The notes: generated by a model from the sequence alone, not told the origin. 56,106 nt of DNA from PALSA-1006 sp036171275 (GCA_036171275.1 JAVHQT010000017.1:1-56106); one strand, 5' to 3'. Positions 1-9,011 are shown, counted from the stretch's first letter. Program-made: numbers and translations.

Positions 1-42
1 AAACAGATGATTGAGCTTATCAAAGAGGCGGTGAGTACATAA
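1..42 (+). CDS. C-terminal end of a CDS cut by the window start
   Basis: The first 13 codons are open and end in TAA (KQMIELIKEAVST). The start lies outside the window. The charged helical tail looks like a genuine protein end, but nothing identifies the family. Mobile-element debris follows directly, so it could be part of an integrase or transposon gene. Confidence 0.35.
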   Translation, partial: KQMIELIKEAVST

Positions 43-131
43 CTTTGCTTATTGAACTGCTTTAGTTTGCCGTTGACTAGCCCCCACCACCGTCACCACT
101 TCCGTTACATTGACGACGGAACGAACGTTCC

Positions 132-749
132 ATGCAATACGACCATCCCACCCGCCCAATGGGAAATCCCATGGATGCCGCCGTCAAACGTATCACAGCG
201 CCCGACCAGTGCTATCAATGCCGCCGACCGGAGAAAACGCTCTGGTATCGCACCGTACAATCGCACTTCGAAACTTGGTTGGCAATCACCGATGGACCGG
301 GTGATGAAGCCATCCCTGCCTATATTGAACAAGCCTTTCGGCGCTATCTCGACTGCGGAATTTTAGCCAAGGGCTTCGCCCGCGCCCATTGCGACGAATG
401 CGGTCAGGACTTTACGTGGGATGATAATTTGCGAAATGCGGTGAATGCAATTAAAGCGCTACGGCACAAGGTAATAAGTTTGTATGTGCTCAACACCCCT
501 CGCGATGGCACGCCGATGTCTCAAAGCAGTTTTAAGGGCTGCTGGCGGACCACGATGATCGCGGCGATGGCAGCGGGAAGTATTTCGGAAAGATTTGCAG
601 AAACCGATCTTCGTGCAAAAGTGGCTACCGAAGCTCATGGTTTAGGGCAAAATGCCTCCGCCATGCTGGGGCATTCTTCTGATGCAGTGACACGTCGACA
701 TTACGTGCGCGGTACTCAGAAAATAGCCCCGCTGGGGAAAAAGTATTAG
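132..749 (+). pseudogene. Chimeric ORF: IS91-type transposase start joined to tyrosine recombinase end
   Basis: The 205-codon ORF has two unrelated halves. Residues about 30-94 match the zinc-binding start of IS91/IS1294 (HUH) transposases: RRPEKTLWYRTVQSHFETWL, then ILAKGFARAHCDECGQDF with the first Cys pair (C87, C90). From about residue 95 it reads like the end of a phage-type tyrosine recombinase, with DLR around R161, LGHSSDAVTRRHY with H181 and R188, and the nucleophile Y191. The transposase catalytic region and the recombinase N-terminal half, including its first catalytic arginine, are both missing. The likely junction is near base 411. The reading frame is intact across the join, so a protein could be made, but neither activity is expected. 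This is best read as a deletion scar between mobile elements. Confidence 0.75.
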
Positions 750-785
750 ACAATCGCCAGTTTATTAGACAGTTAAAATAAGGAA

Positions 786-848
786 GCCTCTAAAAATTCA
801 ATTTTCTAAGCAACGCAGCATGGCAACGAAAATTCAATTTTTAGAGGC
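786..848. repeat. Near-perfect 21-bp inverted repeat (MITE-like palindrome)
   Basis: The arms at 786-806 and 828-848 are reverse complements except at one central base, and are separated by a 21-nt loop. The arms are AT-rich and capped by GCCTCT/AGAGGC, with one further near-match outward. It lies between the chimeric transposase ORF and the dioxygenase gene. It could be a small non-autonomous element, a transposon end remnant, or a transcription terminator for the upstream ORF. Confidence 0.7.
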
Positions 849-946
849 TCCCATAATTAAAACCGCCAAAACACAATAGGGGCTTGGCCTTCAAGGCGAG
901 CAGGGTTTTGCGCTCTCTAATGGATTATCTGGGTTAAAATCAAATC

Positions 947-1705
947 ATGACTATCACCAACCTCTCACCTTCTTACGTCGAACCCTCGCGCTTGGCAGAC
1001 GCTTTATTAAGTCACCGTTTTGGCGTGCTCAGCCCCGCTGGTTTAGCCACGCTAACGGGGCAGCCGCTATCGACCTTTGCCGCCTTAGCCGCCGACTGGA
1101 ATCAGCTGCCACCCGACGAATTTTTAAAAGACGGGGGTCGTTATCGGCGGCGGCGTCACTCTTGTTTTATTGTTTTAAATCAAGAGGTTACACAAGTTCC
1201 GCATCGCGACCATTATCAGCCTTTGGAATATAACGCGTTACACGGTGGTATGCATCGACGCTTTGAGCCGATGTCTGCTGATACGGTTGCGCAGCCCGCT
1301 TGGGCGGATTTGCTACGCGCCATTGCCCGAGTTTGTTCCAGCGTCAAAGGCGAGCAGGCTTGGTTTGTTGAGGCGCATCAGTTCCGCATTGATACTGCCA
1401 ATGGGATTGGCCGCCCCACCCCTGAAGGTGCGCACCGCGATGGTGTGGATTTTGTGGCGATTTTATTGGTGGCGCGCCAAAACATTAGCGGGGGTGAAAG
1501 TCGAATTTTTGAATTTAACGGGCCGCATGGACAGCGTTTTACCCTCAGCGAACCGTGGACTTTGCTGCTACTAGACGATCAAAAAGTAATTCATGAATCC
1601 ACGCCGATTCAGCCCACCGCAGCGGGCGGATATCGCGACACCCTGGTGCTCACTTTTCGCGCCAACGGTTTTCTAGATGCGCCAGTGGACGCAGGGAAAA
1701 TTTAA
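947..1705 (+). CDS. 2OG-Fe(II) dioxygenase family protein (PF10014-like)
   Basis: The 252-aa protein resembles the bacterial 2-oxoglutarate/Fe(II) dioxygenases that include free amino-acid hydroxylases. The iron ligands are visible as GAHRDGVDF (H163, D165) and the distal H216 in KVIHESTP. R230 in GGYRDTLVLTF is the likely 2-oxoglutarate contact. The NISGGESRIFEF stretch between them is typical of the family. There is no signal peptide, so it is probably cytoplasmic. The stop is followed after 3 nt by the next start, so it is probably co-transcribed with the sugar-nucleotide and glycosyltransferase genes. The substrate cannot be told from sequence. Confidence 0.85.
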   Translation: MTITNLSPSYVEPSRLADALLSHRFGVLSPAGLATLTGQPLSTFAALAADWNQLPPDEFLKDGGRYRRRRHSCFIVLNQEVTQVPHRDHYQPLEYNALHGGMHRRFEPMSADTVAQPAWADLLRAIARVCSSVKGEQAWFVEAHQFRIDTANGIGRPTPEGAHRDGVDFVAILLVARQNISGGESRIFEFNGPHGQRFTLSEPWTLLLLDDQKVIHESTPIQPTAAGGYRDTLVLTFRANGFLDAPVDAGKI

Positions 1706-1708
1706 CGA

Positions 1709-2644
1709 ATGAACATTTTAGTGACAGGCGCCAATGGTTTTGTCGGTCAAGCGCTCTGCGACGCTTTGCGGCAACGCAACCACGGCGTGCGTGCGATTGT
1801 CCGCCGAGTGCGAGACGATACGCGCGTAACGGCGCTGGGCGAGATTGATGAAAAAACCGTGTGGACAACTGCCTTGTTGGGCATCGACGTGGTCATTCAT
1901 TTGGCGGCGCGTGTCCATGTAATGCAAGACTCAGCAGTTGATCCTATAGCCGAATTTAGCCGCATCAACACCGCCGGCACCGACAATCTAGCGCGTGCCG
2001 CCGCCGCGAGTGGCGTTAAACGCCTGGTTTACGTCAGCTCAATCAAAGTCAACGGCGAGGCCACTGTGGGCGCGCAAAAATTCACCGAGGCGGATTTGCC
2101 CGCGCCACAAGATCCTTACGGCATTTCTAAATTTGCGGCCGAACTGGCGTTGCATCGCGTAGCAAAGGAAACGCCTTTGGAAATCGTCGTCGTCCGCCCT
2201 GCGCTGGTGTATGGCGCTGGGGTAAAAGGCAATTTTGAACACATGCTCCAGGTGTTAATGTCGCGCATTCCTTTGCCGTTAGCCGCAATCCGCAATCAGC
2301 GCAGCATGATCTATCTAGGCAATTTAGTCGATGCGCTGATGACTTGCGCGACCCACCCTAATGCCGCCGGAAATACTTATCTAGTCAGCGATGGCGAGGA
2401 TATTGCCACGCCTAATTTATTGCGCCAACTCGGCGCAGCGCTGGGTAAATCAGCACGACTTTTTCCGTTTCCGACTACTTGGTTGCAAGTATTGGCGCAA
2501 CGATTTGGCAAAGGCGCGCAAATCGCACGACTCACGCAATCTTTGAAAGTGGATAGTGGTAAAATCCGCCGCGATTTAGCGTGGACACCGCCTTTCTCAT
2601 TACACGAAGGTTTGGTAATCACCGCCCAATCCTATCGAAAATAA
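1709..2644 (+). CDS. NAD-dependent sugar-nucleotide epimerase/dehydratase (WbpV-like)
   Basis: The 311-aa extended-SDR enzyme begins with the NAD-binding loop GANGFVGQ (residues 7-14) and has the YVSS serine and the YGISKFAAEL Tyr-x3-Lys catalytic pair near residue 145. It resembles WbpV and related enzymes that act on UDP-linked N-acetyl-6-deoxyhexoses. The next two genes are WbpL-like and WbpM-like, the trio that makes UDP-FucNAc or UDP-QuiNAc and starts O-antigen assembly in Pseudomonas. The exact reaction (4-epimerase or 4-reductase) is inferred from this order. The start 3 nt after the dioxygenase stop suggests translational coupling. Confidence 0.82.
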   Translation: MNILVTGANGFVGQALCDALRQRNHGVRAIVRRVRDDTRVTALGEIDEKTVWTTALLGIDVVIHLAARVHVMQDSAVDPIAEFSRINTAGTDNLARAAAASGVKRLVYVSSIKVNGEATVGAQKFTEADLPAPQDPYGISKFAAELALHRVAKETPLEIVVVRPALVYGAGVKGNFEHMLQVLMSRIPLPLAAIRNQRSMIYLGNLVDALMTCATHPNAAGNTYLVSDGEDIATPNLLRQLGAALGKSARLFPFPTTWLQVLAQRFGKGAQIARLTQSLKVDSGKIRRDLAWTPPFSLHEGLVITAQSYRK

Positions 2645-2670
2645 CTCAATATAATCAAGATATTACACGC

Positions 2671-3660
2671 ATGCTCCTTTACTCGCCCCTGCTGGTTGCG
2701 CTCCTCGTTTTTGGACTAATTTCGCTCATTTTGCGGAGCAAATTCAGCCATCGCATCCAAGACATTCCCAACGCCCGTTCCTTGCATACCACGACCACGC
2801 CGCGTATCGGAGGCGTGGCCTTGATCATCGGCTTGTTAGTCGGCTGGGCATTTCTATTTGAGGCGCTTACTTGGTGGCTGCTCTTGCCCTTACTCGCCTT
2901 ATTTGCCGTTTCCTTAGTAGACGACATACGCAATTTATCAGTCAAACAACGCTTATTCATTCATTTTGGCTCAGCCGTTTTAATGGTTATCGGCAGCGGA
3001 ATCGCAGGACAACACGGCGTTTTGCTGGCCATTTTGGTATTCTTTTTGACGGTTTGGATGACCAATTTATTTAATTTTATGGACGGTTCGGACGGCTTAG
3101 CGGGCGGAATGGCTTTATTTGGTTTTACTTTTTACGGCCTGGCCGCACTGCTCAATCATCAACTGACCTTCGCCTTGCTAAATTTTTGTATCGCGGCGGC
3201 GGCATTCGGCTTTTTACTGTTCAACTTTCCCCCCGCCAAAGTATTTATGGGTGATGCGGGTTCAATTCCGTTGGGTTTTTTGGTAGCCGCAATGGGCGTG
3301 TGGGGTTGGCAAAACGGCACTTGGTCAGCTTGGTTTCCACTGTTAGTGTTTTCGCCTTTTATCGTCGATACCACAGTGACGCTGGTTAAGCGCTCACGGC
3401 GGGGTTTGAAAATCACCGAAGCGCACCGCGATCATTATTACCAACGGATGATTCAAGCCGGTTGGCCACATCGCAAAGTCGCCCTAATTGAATATAGCCT
3501 GATGTTTTGCGCCGGACTTTCCGCTTTGGTTTATGCCAAAACCGACTTGCCATTTCTTTTGCTGCTAAATTGGTTCGCCATTTATTTGCCGCTCATGCTG
3601 CTAATTGACGCGCGCTGGCAGCACTTCCAAGGAGCAAAAGTTGATTCAATCACGCTTTAG
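2671..3660 (+). CDS. Undecaprenyl-phosphate sugar-1-phosphate transferase (WecA/WbpL, GT4)
   Basis: This polytopic membrane protein of 329 aa moves a sugar-1-phosphate from its UDP carrier to undecaprenyl phosphate, the first membrane step of O-antigen or capsule synthesis. Family signatures are the DDIRNLSVKQRLFIHF loop, NLFNFMDGSDGLAGG with the catalytic acidic residues, KVFMGDAGSIPLGF, and the carbohydrate-recognition HRDHYYQRM. About ten hydrophobic helices are seen. An upstream in-frame start at 2581 would overlap the epimerase gene by 64 bp, and the protein's own hydrophobic start (MLLYSPLLVALL) fits ATG 2671 better. The sugar is probably FucNAc or QuiNAc, judging from the neighbours. 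Confidence 0.88.
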   Translation: MLLYSPLLVALLVFGLISLILRSKFSHRIQDIPNARSLHTTTTPRIGGVALIIGLLVGWAFLFEALTWWLLLPLLALFAVSLVDDIRNLSVKQRLFIHFGSAVLMVIGSGIAGQHGVLLAILVFFLTVWMTNLFNFMDGSDGLAGGMALFGFTFYGLAALLNHQLTFALLNFCIAAAAFGFLLFNFPPAKVFMGDAGSIPLGFLVAAMGVWGWQNGTWSAWFPLLVFSPFIVDTTVTLVKRSRRGLKITEAHRDHYYQRMIQAGWPHRKVALIEYSLMFCAGLSALVYAKTDLPFLLLLNWFAIYLPLMLLIDARWQHFQGAKVDSITL

Positions 3661-5491
3661 TCCTTACACGCTGCTGGCCATTCTGCATGATTTATTGGCG
3701 GCCGCGCTGGTGTGGTGGTTGGCCTATTTACTACGCTTTAACTTTGATATGCCGGCACTTTATCGGCAGGACTGTTGGCAAACAATGCAATGGGTTATTC
3801 CCCTGCAAAGTCTTGTTTTTTATGGCTTTAGTTTGTATCGTGGCGTTTGGCGCTATGCCAGTGTCACCGATTTAAAACGCATTTTATGGGCGGTACTCGC
3901 CGCCACCGCACTGATTCCGCTTATTCTGGGCTTATTTCGGTTGCAAGCCGTCGTGCCGCGCTCCGTGCTAATTCTCGATCCCTTGCTGCTGCTAATGCTG
4001 ATGGGCGGCAGTCGTTTAATTTACCGTTTGTGGAAAGAAAACTTGCTTTATGGCAACTTTCACCTGCACGGCGAACCGGTCATTATCGTCGGAGCGGGCA
4101 GTGCTGGCATCAATTTATCCAAAGAATTAGCATGCAGCCAAGAATGGAATTTGGTCGGATTTTTAGACGATGACTTGCAAAAAAAGGGTAGATTAGCCAA
4201 TGGAATCAAGGTGTTAGGCGGAATCGAGACGCTACCCGATTTCGCCAAACGCTTCCACGTCCAACACATCATCGTCGCCATGCCTTCCGCCCCACACCAA
4301 GTGCGGAAACGCGTCATTGCACTGGCAACTCAGCATGGGTTTCAGGCAAAAATGGTACCCACTTTTGACGATTTATTCAGCGGTCGAGTGGCGGTTTCGC
4401 AACTCCGCGCCGTTGAATTAGATGATTTGCTAGGACGCGATCCCATCGCCTTGGACGATGCCGGCTTGCAACAGCAATTAAACGGCAAGGTGGTATTAGT
4501 AACTGGCGCGGGCGGTTCAATTGGCTCAGAACTGTGTCGGCAAATTTGCCGTTTTGCACCGAAAAAACTACTTCTATTCGAAGCCAGCGAATTTGCGCTA
4601 TATACCATTGAACAAGAGCTTGGCAAAAAATTTCCCACCCTTCAGATTTATTATCTGGCAGGTGACGTGCGCGATGCGACTCGGTTAGACAATGTGTTTG
4701 CCGACTATCAACCACAAGTGGTCTTTCATGCTGCCGCCTATAAACACGTGCCGTTGATGGAACGCCATAATAGTTGGCAAGCCGTGCGCAACAATGTTTT
4801 TGGCACTTGGCAAGTAGGACTTTGCGCGCAAAGGCATGCTGTCGAAAAATTTGTGTTGATTTCAACCGATAAAGCGGTCAACCCCACCAACGTGATGGGC
4901 ACCACCAAACGCTTGGCTGAAATGATTTGTCAAGGGTTGCAAAATAATCAATTAAATCAACAAGTTACAAAATTCATTATCGTGCGTTTTGGTAATGTAT
5001 TGGGCAGCAATGGCAGCGTTATTCCAAAATTTAACGAACAAATTGCCAACGGTGGGCCGATTACGGTCACGCACCCAGAAATTACCCGCTACTTCATGTC
5101 GATTCCAGAAGCCGCGCAGTTGGTGATGCAAGCCGGTTATATGGGACAAGGCGGCGAGATTTTTGTGCTGGACATGGGCGAAGCGGTCAAAATTGTCGAT
5201 TTAGCGAAAGACCTAATTCGCTTGTCTGGACTGACTGAAGACGAGATTAAAATTGAATTTACGGGATTACGGCCGGGCGAAAAGCTCTACGAAGAATTAC
5301 TCGCCGATACTGAAAATACCTTGCCAACACCGCACCGGAAATTGCGCATCGCACAGGCACGGCCCGTGGAAAGCAGCGAATTAGCCCAGTTACAAAACTG
5401 GATTTCGAGCCCAGACACCGTTGCCGATGATCGCGTGCGCAGCGAAATGAGGCGCTGGGTACCAGAATACACTCCGGAGTTACGAATATGA
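3641..5491 (+). CDS. wbpM: Nucleotide-sugar 4,6-dehydratase, membrane-bound (WbpM/CapD family)
   Basis: This long WbpM-type enzyme (616 aa) converts UDP-GlcNAc to the 4-keto-6-deoxy intermediate. Four membrane helices occupy about residues 8-125. A first Rossmann-like region (VIIVGAGSAGINL) follows, then the catalytic SDR domain with VTGAGGSIGSELCRQI. The Tyr of the usual catalytic set is replaced by Met (NVMGTTK), as in WbpM relatives. The start is taken as TTG 3641 because AAGGAG lies 6 nt upstream. An earlier TTG at 3605 has no such site. It overlaps the end of the GT4 gene by 20 bp, so the two are probably coupled. Confidence 0.88.
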   Translation: MIQSRFSPYTLLAILHDLLAAALVWWLAYLLRFNFDMPALYRQDCWQTMQWVIPLQSLVFYGFSLYRGVWRYASVTDLKRILWAVLAATALIPLILGLFRLQAVVPRSVLILDPLLLLMLMGGSRLIYRLWKENLLYGNFHLHGEPVIIVGAGSAGINLSKELACSQEWNLVGFLDDDLQKKGRLANGIKVLGGIETLPDFAKRFHVQHIIVAMPSAPHQVRKRVIALATQHGFQAKMVPTFDDLFSGRVAVSQLRAVELDDLLGRDPIALDDAGLQQQLNGKVVLVTGAGGSIGSELCRQICRFAPKKLLLFEASEFALYTIEQELGKKFPTLQIYYLAGDVRDATRLDNVFADYQPQVVFHAAAYKHVPLMERHNSWQAVRNNVFGTWQVGLCAQRHAVEKFVLISTDKAVNPTNVMGTTKRLAEMICQGLQNNQLNQQVTKFIIVRFGNVLGSNGSVIPKFNEQIANGGPITVTHPEITRYFMSIPEAAQLVMQAGYMGQGGEIFVLDMGEAVKIVDLAKDLIRLSGLTEDEIKIEFTGLRPGEKLYEELLADTENTLPTPHRKLRIAQARPVESSELAQLQNWISSPDTVADDRVRSEMRRWVPEYTPELRI

Positions 5492-6282
5492 CTAAAACAC
5501 CCGCCAAACTCACCGCCTACATCATCACCTTCAACGAAGCAGATAAAATTGCCGCTGCCGTGCAAAGCGTGTTGTGGGCAGACGAAGTGTTGGTACTCGA
5601 TTCCAACAGCAGCGATGACACAGCCAAAATTGCCACTGAACTGGGCGCAACAGTGAAACAAATTCCCTTTACCACCTTTGGCAAGCTGCGTAACGACGCA
5701 ATCGCCTCGTGTACCCACGATTGGGTTTTTAGCCTCGATGCGGATGAGCGTTGTACGCCAGCAGCACAGGCAGAAATTCTGCAAGTGCTGGCCAATCCCA
5801 GCGCTGATGCGTATTACGTCCCTAGACGCAATTGGTTTATGGGACAGTGGATTCGGCATAGCGGTTGGTATCCCGATTACCGACAACCGCAATTGTTTCG
5901 CAAAACCGCTTTAATTTTTAATCCGCAGGACGAAGTGCATGAATCTTTTCGTGTCGAAGGAAAAATCGCCTATTTTCAAGCGTCTATCATTCAAGTCCCG
6001 TTTAAAAATCTGGAACAACTGGTGCATAAAATGCAGCGTTATTCGAGTCTAGGGGCGCTCAAAATGGCGCGTAAAGGCAAGCCTGTTTCCATGCGCGCGG
6101 CTTTGCTACACGGCATTTGGGCCTTCATCCGGATTTATATTATTAAGCGCGGTTTTCTAGATGGCTGGGCAGGCTTTGTGCTAGCGCTGGGCAACTTTGA
6201 AGGTACGTTTTATCGGTATGCTAAAGCTGCCAGTGCCAAGCGAAACTGGACACAGCCGCCAGAGGATGAACATGGGCGCTAA
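5488..6282 (+). CDS. Family 2 glycosyltransferase (WaaE/KdtX-like, LPS core)
   Basis: The 264-aa GT-A enzyme has the start TAYIITFNEADKIAAAVQSV, the nucleotide-binding VLVLDSNSSDDT, and the DADE metal motif in FSLDADERC. The layout matches the WaaE/KdtX group that adds glucose to the inner core of LPS. No cleavable signal is present, and the hydrophobic C-terminal part (ALLHGIWAFIRIYIIKRGFL) could attach it to the inner membrane. Its ATG overlaps the dehydratase stop in an ATGA junction. Donor and acceptor are not determined by the sequence. Confidence 0.85.
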   Translation: MTKTPAKLTAYIITFNEADKIAAAVQSVLWADEVLVLDSNSSDDTAKIATELGATVKQIPFTTFGKLRNDAIASCTHDWVFSLDADERCTPAAQAEILQVLANPSADAYYVPRRNWFMGQWIRHSGWYPDYRQPQLFRKTALIFNPQDEVHESFRVEGKIAYFQASIIQVPFKNLEQLVHKMQRYSSLGALKMARKGKPVSMRAALLHGIWAFIRIYIIKRGFLDGWAGFVLALGNFEGTFYRYAKAASAKRNWTQPPEDEHGR

Positions 6283-7099
6283 CTTTCCGATTGCGGTGAT
6301 TGTCACTACCTATAACCGTCCCGATGCTTTGGCGGCGGTACTGGAAGGCTTTTTAGCGCAAACCGACCCCAATTTTGAACTACTGGTTGCCGATGACGGA
6401 TCAAGTCCCGATACCGCGCAGCAGGTGCAAGCGTTTAAAGCACGCGCGCCTTTTTCTGTTCAACATATTTGGCATGAAGATCAAGGATTCCGTGCCGCCG
6501 CGATTCGCAATCGCGCACTGGCCGCCACACACGCCGACTACATTATTTTTACCGATGGCGACTGCGTTCCGTTACAGCATTTCGTGGCGCTCCATCGCTT
6601 GTTGAGCGAAGCGGGTTATTTCTTATCCGGCAACCGAGTCTTATTATCTGAACGCTTTACCCAGCAAATTCTAACCGAGAAAATCCCCGTTCACGCTTGG
6701 CATTTTAACGCATGGATTATCGCAAAATTATCCAATAAAATCAATAGGTTAATGCCGTTTTTAAATTTATCTAAAATACCCTATTTGCGTAAAAATAATG
6801 GACAATCCTGGCGCGGCGCAAAGACGTGTAACTTGTCGGCTTGGCGCAAAGATTTATGGCAAGTGAATGGATTGGACGAAAGCTATACCGGCTGGGGACA
6901 GGAAGATTCGGACTTGGTAGTGCGCTTAATTCGCAGTGGCATACTAAATAAAAGTGCGCGTTTTGCCGCCCCCGTCCTGCATTTATGGCATCCAGAAAAT
7001 GACCGTTCTCACCTAAAAGAAAACCAAGAGCGCTTGCAACAGGTTTTAAATGCAACCCATATTCGCGCGCTTAAGGGCGTCGATCAGTACTTCAAATAA
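6272..7099 (+). CDS. Family 2 glycosyltransferase with galactosyltransferase-type C-terminal motif
   Basis: The 275-aa GT2 enzyme has IAVIVTTYNRPDAL at the start, VADDGSSPDT, the metal motif TDGDC, and the C-terminal ESYTGWGQEDSDLVVRLIRSG typical of the galactosyltransferase-like acceptor module. ATG 6272 has AGAGG six bases upstream; ATG 6266 is a possible alternative. It overlaps the preceding gene by 11 bp and ends 1 nt before apaH. A role in LPS core or O-antigen is inferred from the run of genes. Confidence 0.83.
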   Translation: MGANFPIAVIVTTYNRPDALAAVLEGFLAQTDPNFELLVADDGSSPDTAQQVQAFKARAPFSVQHIWHEDQGFRAAAIRNRALAATHADYIIFTDGDCVPLQHFVALHRLLSEAGYFLSGNRVLLSERFTQQILTEKIPVHAWHFNAWIIAKLSNKINRLMPFLNLSKIPYLRKNNGQSWRGAKTCNLSAWRKDLWQVNGLDESYTGWGQEDSDLVVRLIRSGILNKSARFAAPVLHLWHPENDRSHLKENQERLQQVLNATHIRALKGVDQYFK

Positions 7100-7100
7100 A

Positions 7101-7904
7101 ATGGCCACTTACGCAATCGGCGACCTGCAAGGTTGCCACACCGAGCTGCGACAATTATTAGATTTAATTCAATTTGATCCTGCGCAAGATAAGCTGTGGC
7201 TGGTTGGTGATTTGGTGAATCGTGGGACAGATTCGCTGGCGGTATTGCGCCTGATTAAATCCCTTGGCGATGCTGCAATGACCGTGTTAGGCAATCACGA
7301 TTTGCATTTGCTGTCGGTTGCGGCGGGAGTGTCTGAGACAAAACGCGGCGACACGCTAGCTGAAATCCTTGCAGCGCCCGATCGTGAGGAACTGCTCTTT
7401 TGGCTGCGTCATCGACCGTTAGTCCATCTCGAAAATAATCATCTTTTGGTTCACGCAGGACTGCTTCCGCAGTGGACAGTCGCACAAACCATCGCACTGG
7501 CACACGAAGCGGAAACAGTGTTGCGTGGCGAAAATTATGTCGATTTTTTTCAACATATGTATGGCAATACGCCGAACTGCTGGGATGAATCACTGGTTGG
7601 CAATCAAAAATTACGCTTAATAATCAATGCGTTAACCAGGTTGAGAATTTGCACACCGCAAGGCGAAATGGAATTTAAATATAAAGGCGAAATCGCGCAT
7701 ATCCCTGAAGGTTATTTGCCGTGGTTCGACGCGCCCAATCGGCAAAGCGCCTCCGTCACGGTCATTTTTGGGCATTGGTCAGCGCTAGGATTAAAACTTT
7801 GCGACAATTTATGTGCGCTGGACACCGGATGTTTGTGGGGCGGTAAACTCAGCGCCGTGCGCTTGGAAGACCGCGCCTTGTTTCAGGTCCGAAGTAGATT
7901 CTAG
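7101..7904 (+). CDS. apaH: Symmetrical bis(5'-nucleosyl)-tetraphosphatase
   Basis: ApaH hydrolyses Ap4A to two ADP and removes Np4N caps from RNA. The metallophosphatase motifs are complete: GDLQGC at 7-12, GDLVNRG at 36-42, GNHD at 64-67, and a late FGHWSALG. The length of 267 aa is normal. The start at 7101 lies one base after the previous stop, so it is translated from the glycosyltransferase transcript. In many relatives apaH follows ksgA and apaG, and those genes are absent here. Confidence 0.95.
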   Translation: MATYAIGDLQGCHTELRQLLDLIQFDPAQDKLWLVGDLVNRGTDSLAVLRLIKSLGDAAMTVLGNHDLHLLSVAAGVSETKRGDTLAEILAAPDREELLFWLRHRPLVHLENNHLLVHAGLLPQWTVAQTIALAHEAETVLRGENYVDFFQHMYGNTPNCWDESLVGNQKLRLIINALTRLRICTPQGEMEFKYKGEIAHIPEGYLPWFDAPNRQSASVTVIFGHWSALGLKLCDNLCALDTGCLWGGKLSAVRLEDRALFQVRSRF

Positions 7905-8008
7905 GACTGATAGAATCGCAGCGACAATTGATTAGCGAAATCTCGCGCCCAGTAAGACAACACGGATCGGTGCGATTCTTGGCACTGGAGCGCAACCTTA
8001 AAACTATT

Positions 8009-8024
8009 TATAATCAATAAGTTA
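8009..8024 (-). repeat. Dispersed AT-rich element copy (TAACTTATTGATTATA)
   Basis: This intergenic copy lies between the convergent ends of apaH and pdxA. It is read on the minus strand and followed by AAATAGTTTT, matching the T-rich tail of other copies. Confidence 0.7.
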
Positions 8025-8036
8025 GCTATAAGCCAC

Positions 8037-9011
8037 TTACAATAGAGCCGATTGTTTTGCCATCGCCGTGGCGGCGTTAATCGCTTCTAGCAAACTCCCG
8101 ACTTCCGCTTTGCCCGTTCCCGCCAGTTCCAGCGCCGTGCCATGATCGACAGAGGTGCGAATAAACGGCAAGCCTAGCGTGATATTCACGCCTTTGCCAA
8201 AGCTGGCGTGTTTTAACACCGGCAAGCCTTGGTCGTGATACATTGCCAACACCGCGTCTGCGCTGTGTAAACGGTGTGGCGTGAATAAAGTATCGGCAGG
8301 AATCGGCGCACTGAGTTGCATGCCTTCTGCGCGCAAGCGGTTTAGCACCGGGATCATGAGATCGATTTCTTCCCGACCCAAATGACCGTCTTCTCCGGCG
8401 TGTGGATTTAAACCAGCCACCAAAATTCGCGGTTGCGCGATGCCAAAACGCCGCACTAAATCCCGTTGCAAAATTCGAATCACTGCTTCAAACAACGGAG
8501 CAGTAATCGCGTTTGCCACTTCGCGTAGAGGCAGATGAGTAGTCACTAAGGCGACGCGCATTCCTCCACCGACTAACATCATCACGACCAACGGTGTGCC
8601 GCTCAAGTCCGCCAAAAATTCTGTGTGTCCAGTGAAGGCGATGCCAGATTGATTGATAATGCCTTTATGCACCGGTGCAGTGACCATCCCGGAAAATTCA
8701 CCGGTTTGGCAACCGGCAACGGCGCGACGCAACGTCGCTAACACATAGTCTGCATTCGCTGAATTGAGTTGCCCGGCCACACTGGGCTGCACCAGTGCTT
8801 GGTGTAAGACGCTGAGCTTGCCGGCGACAGCGGGGTAATCCGGCTGATAGTCATGAAACTCGATTGCGACATTAAGTTGCTTAGCGCGTTGCTTTAACAG
8901 TATTTTATCGGCGATTACCACCAAAGGTTGCGAATGATTTAGCAGCCGCAAGCACAGCTCAGGACCAATGCCTGCCGGTTCGCCAGCGGTGATGACTAGC
9001 GGTGCACCCAT
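8037..9011 (-). CDS. pdxA: 4-hydroxythreonine-4-phosphate dehydrogenase
   Basis: PdxA oxidises 4-phosphohydroxy-L-threonine in pyridoxal-phosphate synthesis. The 324-aa protein shows ITAGEPAGIGPELC at the start, GHTEFLADL, LNPHAGEDGHLGREE and MYHDQGLPVLKH, which supply the metal-binding His and Asp residues. Its ATG shares a base with the surA stop (TGATG), so translation is coupled. The order lptD-surA-pdxA is widely conserved; the usual downstream ksgA is missing and the gene is followed instead by the convergent apaH. Confidence 0.96.
   Translation of the reverse strand: MGAPLVITAGEPAGIGPELCLRLLNHSQPLVVIADKILLKQRAKQLNVAIEFHDYQPDYPAVAGKLSVLHQALVQPSVAGQLNSANADYVLATLRRAVAGCQTGEFSGMVTAPVHKGIINQSGIAFTGHTEFLADLSGTPLVVMMLVGGGMRVALVTTHLPLREVANAITAPLFEAVIRILQRDLVRRFGIAQPRILVAGLNPHAGEDGHLGREEIDLMIPVLNRLRAEGMQLSAPIPADTLFTPHRLHSADAVLAMYHDQGLPVLKHASFGKGVNITLGLPFIRTSVDHGTALELAGTGKAEVGSLLEAINAATAMAKQSALL

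Noticed and set aside
52..366. ORF of 104 codons overlapping the chimeric transposase frame
   Set aside because: It runs in another frame over the recognised transposase-recombinase ORF, has no ribosome site and shows no family features.
7913..7979. Inverted repeat AGAATCGCA / TGCGATTCT between apaH and pdxA
   Set aside because: The 9-bp arms are separated by 49 nt without a T run, too open for a terminator, and could be chance.
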